Source: an uncultured bacterium
Lineage (GTDB): Bacteria > Krumholzibacteriota > Krumholzibacteriia > LZORAL124-64-63
NCBI GenBank assembly: GCA_937910695.1
Contig: CALEMW010000192.1
Location: 1 to 54,195 of the forward strand
Length of the DNA: 54,195 bases
Reading direction: 5' to 3'
Part shown: one piece after another, positions 32,215 through 40,766 of the stretch
Position numbering within the stretch: the stretch's first letter is position 1
Layout of the letters: each line of letters opens with the position of its first letter
Translations under genes and position numbers: made by a program
The notes under the pieces: generated by a model
Told to the model about the DNA's origin: nothing
Database searches by the model: none
The model's input: only the letters and a program-made list of their open reading frames with translations

Positions 32215-33348
32215 GTGGACAACCAGAGCAACGGATTCAACCGCTTCCTCGCCCTCTCCCACATGCTCGGCAACACGCCGCTGCTGGCCATCGAGTGCAG
32301 CTTCCGTGGACACCGCCGTATCATCCACGCCAAGGCCGAACATCTTAATCTCACCGGCAGCATCAAGGACCGCATGGCCCTGCACATCCTGCGTCGGGCT
32401 CACCAAGACGGTCGACTCCGGCCCGGCGCCCCCATCTTCGAGGCGACCAGCGGCAACACGGGCATCGCCATCGCTGCGGTGGGGCGGGCCCTCGGCCATC
32501 CGGTGACGATCTTCATGCCGGACTGGATGAGCCAGGAGCGCAAGGACCTGATCCGCAGCCTCGGTGCCGAGATCCGTCTGGTCTCGAAAGACGATGGTGG
32601 GTTTATCGGCAGCATTGCAATGGCCGAAGACGCCGCGGCAGCCTGCGACGGGTTCCTGCCGTGCCAGTTCTCCAATCCCGACAATGCCGCCGCCCATGAA
32701 GAGACCACCGGCCCGGAAATCTGGTGGCAGCTCCAGTTCAACGGATTGGTCCCCGACGCTTTCGTTGCGGGTGTCGGCACAGGCGGCACCGTGATGGGCG
32801 TGGGGCGGTATTTCCGTTCGCAGAATCCCGATGTGAAGATCCATCCCCTCGAGCCAGCCAATTCGCCGACCCTTTCAACGGGCTACAAGATTGGCAAGCA
32901 CCGCATCCAGGGCATCAGCGACGAGTTCATTCCGGCCATCGTGGACCTTGACCAGCTCGACGAAGTGATCGCCGTCGACGACGGCGACGCGATCATCATG
33001 GCCCAGCGCCTCGCGGCGGAACTCGGCATGGGCGTGGGGATCTCGTCGGGGGCGAATTTCCTCGGCGCCCTGATCGCTCAGGACCGTCTCGGCGGCGATG
33101 CGGTGGTGACCACCGTCTTCGCCGACGACAACAAGAAATACCTGAGCACGGACCTGCTGCGCGAAGAGCCCGTTTTGGACTGCTTCCTGAGCCGCGACGT
33201 CGAACTGCTCGGCTTTTCCTGCCACAAGCGGGTGTGTGTCACCTGCTGCGACGGCGAGGATTGCGGACGTCACGCCGGCGCTGTGACCGATCTCGAGGTC
33301 GATCATCCGCCTTGCTTCCTCCACCGTCAGGATGCGACGGGCAGCTGA
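32215..33348 (+). CDS. PLP-dependent cysteine synthase/cystathionine beta-synthase family enzyme with Cys-rich C-terminal tail
   Basis: 377 residues from the GTG at 32215 (GGAGG 9 bases upstream). Fold-type II PLP enzymes of this family use O-acetylserine, O-phosphoserine or homologues to make cysteine. The PLP lysine is in NLTGSIKDR (Lys51), the substrate loop is SGNTG (79-83) and the phosphate-binding loop is GTGGT (188-192). The catalytic domain ends near residue 310. An added tail follows, with Cys at 336, 341, 344, 345 and 350 ([15 protein letters not shown]) and 367 (HPPC). That tail is not part of normal CysK and could bind a metal or cluster or carry sulfur. The 3' end overlaps the convergent decarboxylase by 22 bases. 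The exact substrate is not determined. Confidence 0.85.
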   Translation: MDNQSNGFNRFLALSHMLGNTPLLAIECSFRGHRRIIHAKAEHLNLTGSIKDRMALHILRRAHQDGRLRPGAPIFEATSGNTGIAIAAVGRALGHPVTIFMPDWMSQERKDLIRSLGAEIRLVSKDDGGFIGSIAMAEDAAAACDGFLPCQFSNPDNAAAHEETTGPEIWWQLQFNGLVPDAFVAGVGTGGTVMGVGRYFRSQNPDVKIHPLEPANSPTLSTGYKIGKHRIQGISDEFIPAIVDLDQLDEVIAVDDGDAIIMAQRLAAELGMGVGISSGANFLGALIAQDRLGGDAVVTTVFADDNKKYLSTDLLREEPVLDCFLSRDVELLGFSCHKRVCVTCCDGEDCGRHAGAVTDLEVDHPPCFLHRQDATGS

Positions 33349-34751
33349 CCGGCGGCGGCCTGCAGTCGCTCCCAAGCCAACTCCACATGACGTCGCTCGG
33401 TGTGCGTCTGTCCCACGCTCAGCCTCAGGGTGAAGCGCCCGTCGAGTTTGGTGTGGGTCAGGAAGACGCGTCCCTCGTCGTTCACCGTGTTCATGATGCG
33501 TTCGTTCACCTCATCGCCGCCCCGATGGCGGAAGCAGACGAGGTTCAACGGCGCCGGCGCGACCACCTCCCAATCCTCGACGGCCTCGACCCAACCCGCG
33601 AACTCCTGCGCCCAGGCCACGTGCTGCCGCACGTGATGCTTCAATCCTGCCACGCCGTAATGGCGGATCACGAACCACAGCTTCAGCGCCCGGAAACGAC
33701 GGCCGAGAGGTACGTGCCAGTCCCGGTAGTCGATCACGGCCCCCGAGTCTGTGGGCGCATTGCGCAGGTACTCGGGCAGGATGCTCAAGCTGCGCAGCAG
33801 GGCGCGCCGGTCGGCCACCCAGAAGCAGTCGCAGTCGAAGTTCGTGAACATCCACTTGTGGGGATTGAAGCAGTACGAATCGGCGTGTTCGAGGCCGACG
33901 TTCATGCCGCGGAATTCGTTGCAGAGGGCGGCGGTGCCGGCGTGGGCGGCGTCGACATGAAGCCAGGCACCGAACTCGACGCACACTTCGGCGATGGCGG
34001 GTAGCGGGTCGAAGGCGTGACTCGAGGTGGTGCCCAGGGTGGCGCAGACGAAGGCGGGGGCGAGGCCGGCGTCGCGGTCGGTGGCCATGGCGGCGCGCAG
34101 GGCGGCGGGGTCCATGGCGTAGGCCGCGTCGACAGCGATGGCCCGCATGCCGTCGCTGCCGAGCCCGGCGATGCGGGCGGCCTTCTCCACCGAGGAGTGG
34201 GTCTGGGTGGAGGCGTAGGCCACCGCCGCCCGGCCGTCCTCGCTGCGGTCGCGGGCGGCGAGCAGGGCGCACAAGACGGCGCTGCTGGCGGTGTCCTGGA
34301 TCACGCCGCCGCCCTGGCCGCTGCTCAGGAAGCGGTCGGGCAAGCCGAGCATCTCCACGAGCCAGTCCATCACGTGGGTTTCGATCTCGGTGCAGGCGGG
34401 GCTCGTGGACCAGAGCATGCCCTGCACGCCGAGCCCCGACGACAGCAGCTCGCCCAGCACCGACGGCCCCGACACGTTGGCGGGGAAGTAGCCGAACCAG
34501 CCGGGGGACTGCCAGTGGGTGATGCCCGGCATCACGATGGTCTCGATGTCCTTGATGATCGCGTCCCAGTCTTCCCCCTCGGCGGGGGCCCGGTCGGGCA
34601 GCATGGCGCGGATGTCGCCGGGCTCGACGGCGCTGCGCACCGGCAGGGTCTCCACGCGGTCCCAGTAGTCGGCGATCCAGTCCACGATCTCGTGGCCGCG
34701 CTTGCGGAACTCGTCGCGGGTCATGTGGAGGCTCATGTCGGGATCGGTCAT
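33327..34751 (-). CDS. Aromatic-L-amino-acid decarboxylase family (group II PLP decarboxylase)
   Basis: 474 residues from the ATG at 34751 (GGAGG 7 bases upstream). It converts an aromatic amino acid (tryptophan, tyrosine, phenylalanine or DOPA) to the amine and CO2. Seen: [34 protein letters not shown] (78-90), His186 in [20 protein letters not shown] with Asp267, and the PLP lysine in [14 protein letters not shown] (Lys299). Length matches AADC/TDC enzymes. The variant DAAHAG replaces the more common DAAYAG or DAAWAG and may affect substrate choice. It overlaps the alkD stop/start (ATGA at 34748-34751), so the two are translationally coupled. Confidence 0.9.
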   Translation of the reverse strand: MTDPDMSLHMTRDEFRKRGHEIVDWIADYWDRVETLPVRSAVEPGDIRAMLPDRAPAEGEDWDAIIKDIETIVMPGITHWQSPGWFGYFPANVSGPSVLGELLSSGLGVQGMLWSTSPACTEIETHVMDWLVEMLGLPDRFLSSGQGGGVIQDTASSAVLCALLAARDRSEDGRAAVAYASTQTHSSVEKAARIAGLGSDGMRAIAVDAAYAMDPAALRAAMATDRDAGLAPAFVCATLGTTSSHAFDPLPAIAEVCVEFGAWLHVDAAHAGTAALCNEFRGMNVGLEHADSYCFNPHKWMFTNFDCDCFWVADRRALLRSLSILPEYLRNAPTDSGAVIDYRDWHVPLGRRFRALKLWFVIRHYGVAGLKHHVRQHVAWAQEFAGWVEAVEDWEVVAPAPLNLVCFRHRGGDEVNERIMNTVNDEGRVFLTHTKLDGRFTLRLSVGQTHTERRHVELAWERLQAAAGQLPVAS

Positions 34752-35452
34752 GGACGGCCCTCCAGGTAGGCTCGGCGTCGTGGCTCGGGGAACTTCTCGA
34801 TGGCGTAGCGTAGCATGGTGCGGGGCATGGACGGGTGATGCTCCTTGAGAAACGCCTCTTCGGCGCGATTGTCGCGGTTGCCCACCTCGCGCAGCATCCA
34901 ACCCACGGCCTTGTGGATCAGGTCATGCTCATGTTGAAGCAGGATGTCGGCGACGGCCAGCGTGTCTTCGAATTCGCCGGCGCGGATGAAGGCGAAGGTG
35001 GCCATCATGGCGGTGCGCTGGGGCCAGAGTTCGCCCGAGTGGGCCAATTCGTAGATGAGGCTGCGGTCGCTTCGGAGAAGGTGGGTGCCGACGAGCCAGG
35101 GGGCGGAGATGTCGACCAGATCCCAGTTGTTCACGTGGGGGAGGTAGGCGATGTAGGCATCGTGCAGGGCATGGCGCTTCGCTGCGTCGGTCTTCTTGAA
35201 GCGCTCGACCATGAGGACCAGGGCGAGCAGGCGTTCCTCGTGCCACTCGGAGCGGAGGATCGATGCGATGTTCGCGAGCGAGAGGTCGCGTCCGCCTCGC
35301 GCCACTTGGCGCACGACCGGGACCCGGATGCCGAGGAAGCGGTCGCCTTCGCCGTACCCGCCGGGTTCGGCGCGGAAGAAGCGGTGCGAATGGGCTGCGA
35401 TGGCCGGGTCGGCGTGGGTGCGGAGTTCGGCGAGGAGGGGGTGTGATTTCAT
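34748..35452 (-). CDS. AlkD-like DNA alkylation repair glycosylase (HEAT-repeat)
   Basis: 234 residues from the ATG at 35452 (AGGA upstream). AlkD removes N3- and N7-alkylpurines with an all-helical HEAT-like fold. The helices RFLGIRVPVVRQVARGG and the active-site residues are visible: NNWDLVD gives Trp110 and Asp114, and WPQRTAMMATF gives Arg146, matching the Trp/Asp/Arg triad of known AlkD. Length is standard. It is the first gene of a two-gene unit with the decarboxylase; a functional link is not obvious. Confidence 0.92.
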   Translation of the reverse strand: MKSHPLLAELRTHADPAIAAHSHRFFRAEPGGYGEGDRFLGIRVPVVRQVARGGRDLSLANIASILRSEWHEERLLALVLMVERFKKTDAAKRHALHDAYIAYLPHVNNWDLVDISAPWLVGTHLLRSDRSLIYELAHSGELWPQRTAMMATFAFIRAGEFEDTLAVADILLQHEHDLIHKAVGWMLREVGNRDNRAEEAFLKEHHPSMPRTMLRYAIEKFPEPRRRAYLEGRP

Positions 35453-35553
35453 GGGGATCCTGTTCCGGGGACCACGTGGGACATCCATAACACTATGATA
35501 TATTATCAGTTGAAACATTTATGCGTGCAACAGGATTTCCCGTGAGATTCTTC

Positions 35554-35582
35554 TTGAATATGGCACAGATATCAATTATCTT
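35554..35582 (+). promoter_or_regulatory. Possible promoter for the HNH gene
   Basis: TTGAAT (35554-35559), a 17-base spacer and TATCTT (35577-35582), about 37 bases before the ATG at 35619. It sits in an AT-rich island (35485-35590) between divergent genes, which probably also holds the alkD promoter. Confidence 0.45.
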
Positions 35583-35618
35583 GGAACCGATCCACCTCCT
35601 CCCGGATCGGCTACTCTC

Positions 35619-36614
35619 ATGTCCGTTCCATCCGCCCGTCGCGTTCACGACGAACTCGTCGTCGCCCTCGACCGTCTCCGCCGCTCCGAACACAGCGCCG
35701 TCACCCTGTTCGCGCGGGTCTGGCGGGAGGATCTGTTCCGGCCCCTCGGCCACGCCACCATCGAACTCTACGGCACCGAGGGACTCGGGCTCTCCGTCGC
35801 GAAGACGCGCCAGTTCCTCCGCCTCGCCCGCGCCCTTGACGAGCTGCCTGCGACCCGCGAGGCCCTCGACGCCGGCCGACTGGACTGGACCAAGGCCCGC
35901 ACCCTCACCGCAGTGGCCACGCCACGGACCGAGGCGCGCTGGGTCGCGGTGGCCGCCGCGGCGACCTCGCGTGAACTCGAAGCCAAGGTCCGCGATGCTC
36001 GTCTGCGCAACCGCCGCGAACGCGAGCGGCAGCGGCGGCTGCGGGGGCAGGAGTCGATGGCGCTGCCCGCGGCCGCGACGGTGAGCGACAGTCACGATCC
36101 CATCGAGATGCCCGTCACCATCTCGATCACGATGTCGCCCGTTCAGCACGCCCGTTATGAAGCACTCCTCGAACGGCTTCGCAAGCAGGACCGTCGTCGC
36201 CCCCGCGCCGAACTCGTCCTCGATGGACTGGCGGTGCTCGCCGCTGTGGACGGACCACGTGAACCTGTTGCATCTCCCTACCATATCGTGGCTTACCGTT
36301 GTGATCGCTGCAACACGACCAGCGTCGGCGATCGACCCGTCGCGCCGGCATCAGCGGCGGCCATGCTGTGCGACGCCGTCCAGCTCTCCAGCGAACGCAG
36401 TGTGCCGAACCGCGCCGTGATCCCGCCGTCGGTCCGACGCGCGGTCCTCGCCCGCGACGGTCATCGCTGCATCTCGCCCGGCTGCGGCGCACGGCACTTC
36501 CTCGAAGTCCATCACCTCGAGCCGAGGCGAAAAGGAGGCGACAATCGCCCCGACAACCTCCGGACCCTATGCAGCGCCTGCCACCGCTTCGCCCACGAAC
36601 GGGGCGCAACGTGA
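35619..36614 (+). CDS. HNH endonuclease with DUF222-like N-terminal region
   Basis: 331 residues. The C-terminal HNH nuclease is clear: RDGHRCISPGCGARHFLEVH, HLEPRRKGGDNRPDNLRTLC and SACHRFAHERG, with zinc-binding Cys pairs and the HH catalytic site. The first 200 residues are helical (FLRLARALDELPATREALDA, LDWTKARTLTAVA, RELEAKVRDAR), like the DUF222/13E12-type region that precedes HNH in many genomes. A second Cys pair (YRCDRC, near 226) lies in the middle. The family is often multi-copy and its role is unresolved; no intein, intron or phage genes flank it. It is followed closely by the YgjP-like peptidase. Confidence 0.85.
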   Translation: MSVPSARRVHDELVVALDRLRRSEHSAVTLFARVWREDLFRPLGHATIELYGTEGLGLSVAKTRQFLRLARALDELPATREALDAGRLDWTKARTLTAVATPRTEARWVAVAAAATSRELEAKVRDARLRNRRERERQRRLRGQESMALPAAATVSDSHDPIEMPVTISITMSPVQHARYEALLERLRKQDRRRPRAELVLDGLAVLAAVDGPREPVASPYHIVAYRCDRCNTTSVGDRPVAPASAAAMLCDAVQLSSERSVPNRAVIPPSVRRAVLARDGHRCISPGCGARHFLEVHHLEPRRKGGDNRPDNLRTLCSACHRFAHERGAT

Positions 36615-36654
36615 GGTGGCCGCGCCGGCCGCGAACCGCTACCATGCTCCGATC

Positions 36655-37380
36655 ATGAGCGAGCGCGTCGAAACCACATTGATCCACGGCAAGCCCGTGC
36701 GCTACCGCATCCGCCGCAGCAAGCGGGCGCGGCGACTCGGCCTGCAGGTCAGCGCCCGCGCCGGCCTGGAGGTGGTGCTGCCTTGGCGCTGGGCCCTGCG
36801 CGACGTCGACGACGCTCTGCGCGCTCACGCCGAGTGGATCGATCACCAAGTCGACCGCCACGACGTGCGCTTCGGCCCGCGGACCCGCGAGCTGGTCGAC
36901 GGCGCCGCGATCCATATGCTAGGCACGCCGCGACGTCTCGACCTGCTCCCGCTTCCCGAGGGCAGGGTCCGCGCCCGCATCACCCTGAGCGACGAGGCGA
37001 TCCGGGCCGAGCTGCCTCCCGGCGATCTCCTCGATCCCAGGCCCGCCCTGCGCCGCTGGCTGCGACGCCTGGCCCGCGCTCGTCTCGAGGACCGCGTCGC
37101 CCACTTCGCCGAACTCCACGGATTCGACCCGCGGCGCGTGATCGTCGGTGAGCGCACGAGCCGCTGGGGCAGTTGCTCGTCGCGGGGCACGCTGTCCTTC
37201 TGCGACCGCCTAATCATGGCCCCGCCCGAGGTGATCGACGCCGTCGTCTGCCACGAACTCTGCCACCTGCGGCATTTGAATCACGGCCTCAGTTTCAAGG
37301 CCCTGCTGAAAATGGTCTGCCCCGACCACGACCGTCACATGGACTGGCTGCGCGAGCACCACGACGAGATGGAGTTCTGA
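36655..37380 (+). CDS. YgjP-like (DUF45/SprT-type) zinc metallopeptidase
   Basis: 241 residues from the ATG at 36655; no clear ribosome site, but the family N-terminus (HGKPVRYRIRRSKRARRLGL) begins there. YgjP/DUF45 proteins are cytoplasmic M48-related metallopeptidases of poorly known role. The signature is complete: TSRWGSCSSRGTLSF near 168-182, HELCHLRHLNH (His200, Glu201, His204, His210) and a final DHDRHMDWL. It starts 40 bases after the HNH stop and overlaps the next start (TGATG at 37378-37382), so the last two genes are coupled. Confidence 0.9.
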   Translation: MSERVETTLIHGKPVRYRIRRSKRARRLGLQVSARAGLEVVLPWRWALRDVDDALRAHAEWIDHQVDRHDVRFGPRTRELVDGAAIHMLGTPRRLDLLPLPEGRVRARITLSDEAIRAELPPGDLLDPRPALRRWLRRLARARLEDRVAHFAELHGFDPRRVIVGERTSRWGSCSSRGTLSFCDRLIMAPPEVIDAVVCHELCHLRHLNHGLSFKALLKMVCPDHDRHMDWLREHHDEMEF

Positions 37381-37940
37381 TGAGTCTCACCGACCGCATT
37401 GTCTGCCTCGAACTGCTCCACGAATACACCCAGACAGAGGGTCTGCGTCGCCACGGTTATGCCGTAGAGGCCGCCATGCGGGCTGCAGCAGAACGCACCG
37501 GCAACGACCCTGAATACTGGGGCGCCGTCGGCCTGCTCCACGACTTCGACTATGAACAGTACCCCGACGCCCCGGACCATCCGCTGAAGGGCGCCGACAT
37601 CCTCCGCGAACGAGGTTATCCCGAGGAATTCGTCCGCACCATACTCTCGCACGCGAGTTACACGGGCGTACCGCGGGAGAACGACTGCGCCCGTTGGCTG
37701 TTCGCGGTGGACGAGCTGTGCGGATTCTGCATGGCCTGCGCCATGGTCCAACCCGACAAGAAAATCGTCCAAGTGAAGGTGAAGTCGGTGGTGAAGAAGT
37801 TGAAGAAGAAGGATTTCGCGGCGAAGGTCAATCGTGAGGAGATCCGCGAGGGTGCCGCAGACCTGGGCTTGGATGTCGAGGAGATCATCGCTCATGTGCT
37901 CGCGGCGCTGTCGACGGCGGCCGGAGAACTCGGACTCTGA
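37380..37940 (+). CDS. HD-domain metal-dependent hydrolase
   Basis: 186 residues; the ATG at 37380 overlaps the previous stop. HD-fold phosphohydrolase pattern: RRHGYAVEAAM (His25), LLHDFDYEQYP (His54-Asp55), DHPLKGADIL (His67) and LSHASYTGV (His91), giving the usual metal ligands. It resembles small uncharacterised HDIG-type proteins rather than a nucleotide cyclase or GTPase partner; the substrate is unknown. The C-terminal third is Lys-rich (VKVKSVVKKLKKKDFAAKV). A hairpin terminator follows. Confidence 0.82.
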   Translation: MSLTDRIVCLELLHEYTQTEGLRRHGYAVEAAMRAAAERTGNDPEYWGAVGLLHDFDYEQYPDAPDHPLKGADILRERGYPEEFVRTILSHASYTGVPRENDCARWLFAVDELCGFCMACAMVQPDKKIVQVKVKSVVKKLKKKDFAAKVNREEIREGAADLGLDVEEIIAHVLAALSTAAGELGL

Positions 37941-37951
37941 TCAACGAAAAA

Positions 37952-37979
37952 CAGGGGCAGCTCCGGCGGGCTGCCCCTG
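37952..37979 (-). terminator. Terminator between convergent HD and epimerase genes
   Basis: A 10-bp stem CAGGGGCAGC (37952-37961) with GCTGCCCCTG (37970-37979). On the minus strand a TTTTT run follows directly, so it best serves the epimerase gene ending at 38007. It may also stop the plus-strand unit. Confidence 0.85.
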
Positions 37980-38006
37980 CTCATTCATGGACGGCCGGGC
38001 ACAACG

Positions 38007-39167
38007 CTAGTCGTATTTCTGACGAAGTGAATCCTCCTGCATCCCTTGAGACGCACGCCATGCCTCCAGCACCTCGAGTTCGCGCTCGGGTGTCAACCCC
38101 GACCGCATCTCTCCGTTGCGACGGTCCTTGGGTTCGCTCGCCCACCAGTCGAGGGTGTCGCGCACCGTTTCGCTCAAGGGTCGGAAAGTCATGCCCGTCG
38201 CCAGAGCGCGTTCGACCTGGATGGTGCCCACGCCGGCTTCCTCGTTGGTGGGAATCCAGCAGGGCATATCGCTCCAGGCGTGGACTTCGTGCTCGGTGAG
38301 GAAGGCGGCGGGCAGCCAGGTGAATGCCGCATCGGAACCCGACACCTGCTTGCAGACGTCGAGCATCTCGCCCATGGACATCTCTCCGGGAGGCGAAACC
38401 GCATTCATCAGGCCGGTGATGTTCTGTTCGATGCCGTGAACGATGTAATCGGCCAGATCGCGCACGTCGATGAACTGCACTTGCTCGTCGCGGCCTTCGG
38501 GGGCCAGCACTTCGCCGCCGCGCTGGATGCGGACGGGCCAGTACGTGAAGCGGTCGCTGCGGTCGTTGGGGCCGACGATCAGTCCGGGTCGCACATTCCA
38601 GGTCCGACCGGGCAGAGCGTTCTCGGCGGCCTGTTCGCACAGGGCCTTGAGGGGGCCGTAGGTTTCGGCCGTGATGTCTTCGATGGTCTCGTCCTCGAGT
38701 GTGCCGACCGCCGAGTTCTCATTCAGGCCGACCTCGTCGAAGTCCTTGAAGACCGAGATCGTGGAGATGAATACATACTGCTTCACGCGGGGTGCAAGCA
38801 GCTCGGCTGACATCTTGACGATGCGGGGCACATAACCGCTTGTGTCGACCACGGCATCCCACTCACCCTCTTCGATGGTCGCGAGTTCTCCGTTGCGGTC
38901 TCCCTTGAGCTTCACAAGGTCGGGGAAGAGGTGGGGGTTCGACTGGCCGCGGTTGAACAGCGTCACGTCGTGACCTCTGCTGCGGGCGACCTTTACGGTG
39001 TGAAGACCAAGGAACCGGGTACCGCCCAACATGAGGATGCGCAGCTTGCGCTCGGCCTTGTTGGACCGGAACGCAGCCCCGGCGGGCGAGGATGTCAGAG
39101 AGCCCAGCCCCGCCACGGCGCCGCCGATGGCGATGGTCTTCAGAAATTCTCTACGATCGAGGGACAT
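38007..39167 (-). CDS. Tat-exported NAD-dependent epimerase/dehydratase (extended SDR)
   Basis: 386 residues. A twin-arginine signal DRREFLKTIAIGGAVAGLGS starts it and an Ala-rich cleavage region follows, so the folded, cofactor-loaded enzyme is exported. The Rossmann motif is GGTRFLGLHTVKVARSRGHD (about 48-67) and the catalytic YxxxK is in AETYGPLKALCEQA (about 167-171). The SDR family includes sugar-nucleotide epimerases and RNA-binding relatives; the substrate cannot be told, and nucleotide sugars are rare in the periplasm. GGGAGG precedes the ATG. It follows the MFS gene by 13 bases on the same strand, forming an operon. Confidence 0.87.
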   Translation of the reverse strand: MSLDRREFLKTIAIGGAVAGLGSLTSSPAGAAFRSNKAERKLRILMLGGTRFLGLHTVKVARSRGHDVTLFNRGQSNPHLFPDLVKLKGDRNGELATIEEGEWDAVVDTSGYVPRIVKMSAELLAPRVKQYVFISTISVFKDFDEVGLNENSAVGTLEDETIEDITAETYGPLKALCEQAAENALPGRTWNVRPGLIVGPNDRSDRFTYWPVRIQRGGEVLAPEGRDEQVQFIDVRDLADYIVHGIEQNITGLMNAVSPPGEMSMGEMLDVCKQVSGSDAAFTWLPAAFLTEHEVHAWSDMPCWIPTNEEAGVGTIQVERALATGMTFRPLSETVRDTLDWWASEPKDRRNGEMRSGLTPERELEVLEAWRASQGMQEDSLRQKYD

Positions 39168-39180
39168 GACGCCTCCCTTG

Positions 39181-40446
39181 TCAGTCGGTCGGGACGGTTG
39201 CCCGGCGGCGGAGGGCCGCGCCGAGCGCCAAGCCGATCCCGCCCCACAGGGCGGCGATCGGCACCGCGGTGAACGCCACGCCGGCCAGGCCGACGCCGGC
39301 GCCGGTCAGGGCGCCGAAGCCGGTGGCGCCGAGCATGTCGCCCCCGCGGTAGACGAAGGTATCGATGAAGCTCTTGGCCTTGTACTTCTCGTCCCGTGTT
39401 ACCACGGTGAACAGCGTCTCCCGTGCGGGCCGGGCGATGGCGTAATTCAACGCCCGGCGCAGGGCTTCGAACACCACCAGGACGGGGAACAGAGGGTAAA
39501 GGCCCAGGGCTGTGAATCCCAGAGCGGTCACGACAGGCAGGATCAGCAGTGTGCGTCCTACGCCGATGCGGGGCATCAGGCGCCCGGCCACTAGCAGCTG
39601 CAGCAATAATGTGGCGATGTTGGTGACCAGGTCGATGTTGGCGAAGAGGATCGTACGGGTGATCCGGTTCGATGACTCGTCGGCCACGATGTTCGCTTTG
39701 GCGAAATAGAGGAACGTGGAGCTCAAGCTATACAGCGCCAGGAACACGGCGATACCCAGGAGGTAGGGTGAGCGCACGGTTGCCGTGATGCCCGACATCA
39801 ATCCGCCTCGCTTTTCCGCACGTCCTGAGAGAGGGGCCAGGTCCAGCCTGTGAGCCAACGTCGAGACGCAACGCACCGCGAATTCGAAGAACACCACCGA
39901 CACCAGCACGAGATTCATACGGCCGATCACGTCGACGAGGGTCGTCGTGAGGGACGATCCCACGATGGCCCCGACGGTTCCGCCCATGGCGATGAATCCG
40001 AACAGGCGCTTACCGCCGTCGAGTCCCCAGACGTCGGCCATGACCGCCCAGAACAGCGAGACGATCCACATGTTCAGCACGCTGATCCACACGTAGAAGA
40101 AGCGGCCGAGAGAGACGTCCCACGATTCGGGAGCGAAATGGACGACCGCGTAAAAGGCGATCAGCGTCGCCATCACGAAGCGGTACACCGAGGGAATGAA
40201 GACACGGCGCGGGAAGCGCGTGGCTACGGCCCCGAAGATCGGCGCCAGGGCGAGCATCGTCAGCAGATTCGCAAGGTAGAGCCATGGCAGATTGCGCACG
40301 CCGCCCGCCACGCCCATGTCCTCGCGCAACGGACGCAGGATGTAGTATCCCGCGAGCACGAAAAAGAAGAACGCGAAGGACAGCAAAGCCGTCCTGCGCT
40401 CCTCGTCGCGGATGCCCGTAAGGGACTGGAGGATACGTGCGATCAT
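39181..40446 (-). CDS. MFS-type inner-membrane transporter (possible nucleotide-carrier relative)
   Basis: 421 residues from the ATG at 40446; a longer frame to 40500 overlaps another gene and lacks support. Twelve hydrophobic segments are visible, e.g. LLSFAFFFFVLAGYYILRPL, YLANLLTMLALAPIFGAVAT, VSLFWAVMADVWG, AGVGLAGVAFTAVPIAALWG. The N-terminal GYYILRPLREDMG recalls MFS proteins related to ATP/ADP (Npt) carriers, but the transported compound is unknown. Its start overlaps the end of the small ORF at 40443 by 4 bases. It forms an operon with the Tat-exported epimerase. Confidence 0.8.
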   Translation of the reverse strand: MIARILQSLTGIRDEERRTALLSFAFFFFVLAGYYILRPLREDMGVAGGVRNLPWLYLANLLTMLALAPIFGAVATRFPRRVFIPSVYRFVMATLIAFYAVVHFAPESWDVSLGRFFYVWISVLNMWIVSLFWAVMADVWGLDGGKRLFGFIAMGGTVGAIVGSSLTTTLVDVIGRMNLVLVSVVFFEFAVRCVSTLAHRLDLAPLSGRAEKRGGLMSGITATVRSPYLLGIAVFLALYSLSSTFLYFAKANIVADESSNRITRTILFANIDLVTNIATLLLQLLVAGRLMPRIGVGRTLLILPVVTALGFTALGLYPLFPVLVVFEALRRALNYAIARPARETLFTVVTRDEKYKAKSFIDTFVYRGGDMLGATGFGALTGAGVGLAGVAFTAVPIAALWGGIGLALGAALRRRATVPTD

Positions 40447-40688
40447 GGCGGTGACTCTAACGGTTGGCTGGGTTGATGAACAGGGAGGACTACGGAACAA
40501 CGGCTTGGAAGTTCTCGGGAGGTCCGGGGACCGTCAGCATCGGGGCTTCCGATTCTGACCTTTGCCTTCAATTCAAACGAACGTGGCATGGTGTAGAATC
40601 CGGATCCTGCAACCTGTGCCATCGTCGGGACTGCGAGCAGCATAATGCAGATCAGCGTGATGATCGTCGGTAGTGTTCGGGTCATCAT
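40443..40688 (-). CDS. Small signal-peptide protein or truncated gene remnant
   Basis: 81 residues from the ATG at 40688 with AAGGAG 7 bases upstream. The first 27 residues are a good signal peptide (TRTLPTIITLICIMLLAVPTMAQ). The remaining 50 (VAGSGFYTMPRSFELKAKVR and on) have no recognisable fold and end inside the start of the MFS gene. It may be the stump of a larger secreted protein, a short secreted peptide, or a leader coupled to the MFS gene by the 4-base overlap. Its SD lies in an inverted repeat (40694-40737). Confidence 0.45.
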   Translation of the reverse strand: MMTRTLPTIITLICIMLLAVPTMAQVAGSGFYTMPRSFELKAKVRIGSPDADGPRTSRELPSRCSVVLPVHQPSQPLESPP

Positions 40689-40693
40689 GAAAA

Positions 40694-40737
40694 CTCTCCT
40701 TGCTTGAGCCAGGCGGGTGCTGGACATGCAAGGAGAG
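40694..40737 (-). promoter_or_regulatory. Inverted repeat that can mask a Shine-Dalgarno site
   Basis: CTCTCCTTGC (40694-40703) and GCAAGGAGAG (40728-40737) are perfect 10-base arms 24 bases apart. In the minus-strand transcript the 3' arm contains the AAGGAG used by the start at 40688, so pairing would hide it. It could act as a thermosensor or protein-binding translational switch. Confidence 0.5.
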
Positions 40738-40766
40738 CTTATTGATCCTGGCTGATCTTACAGGCG

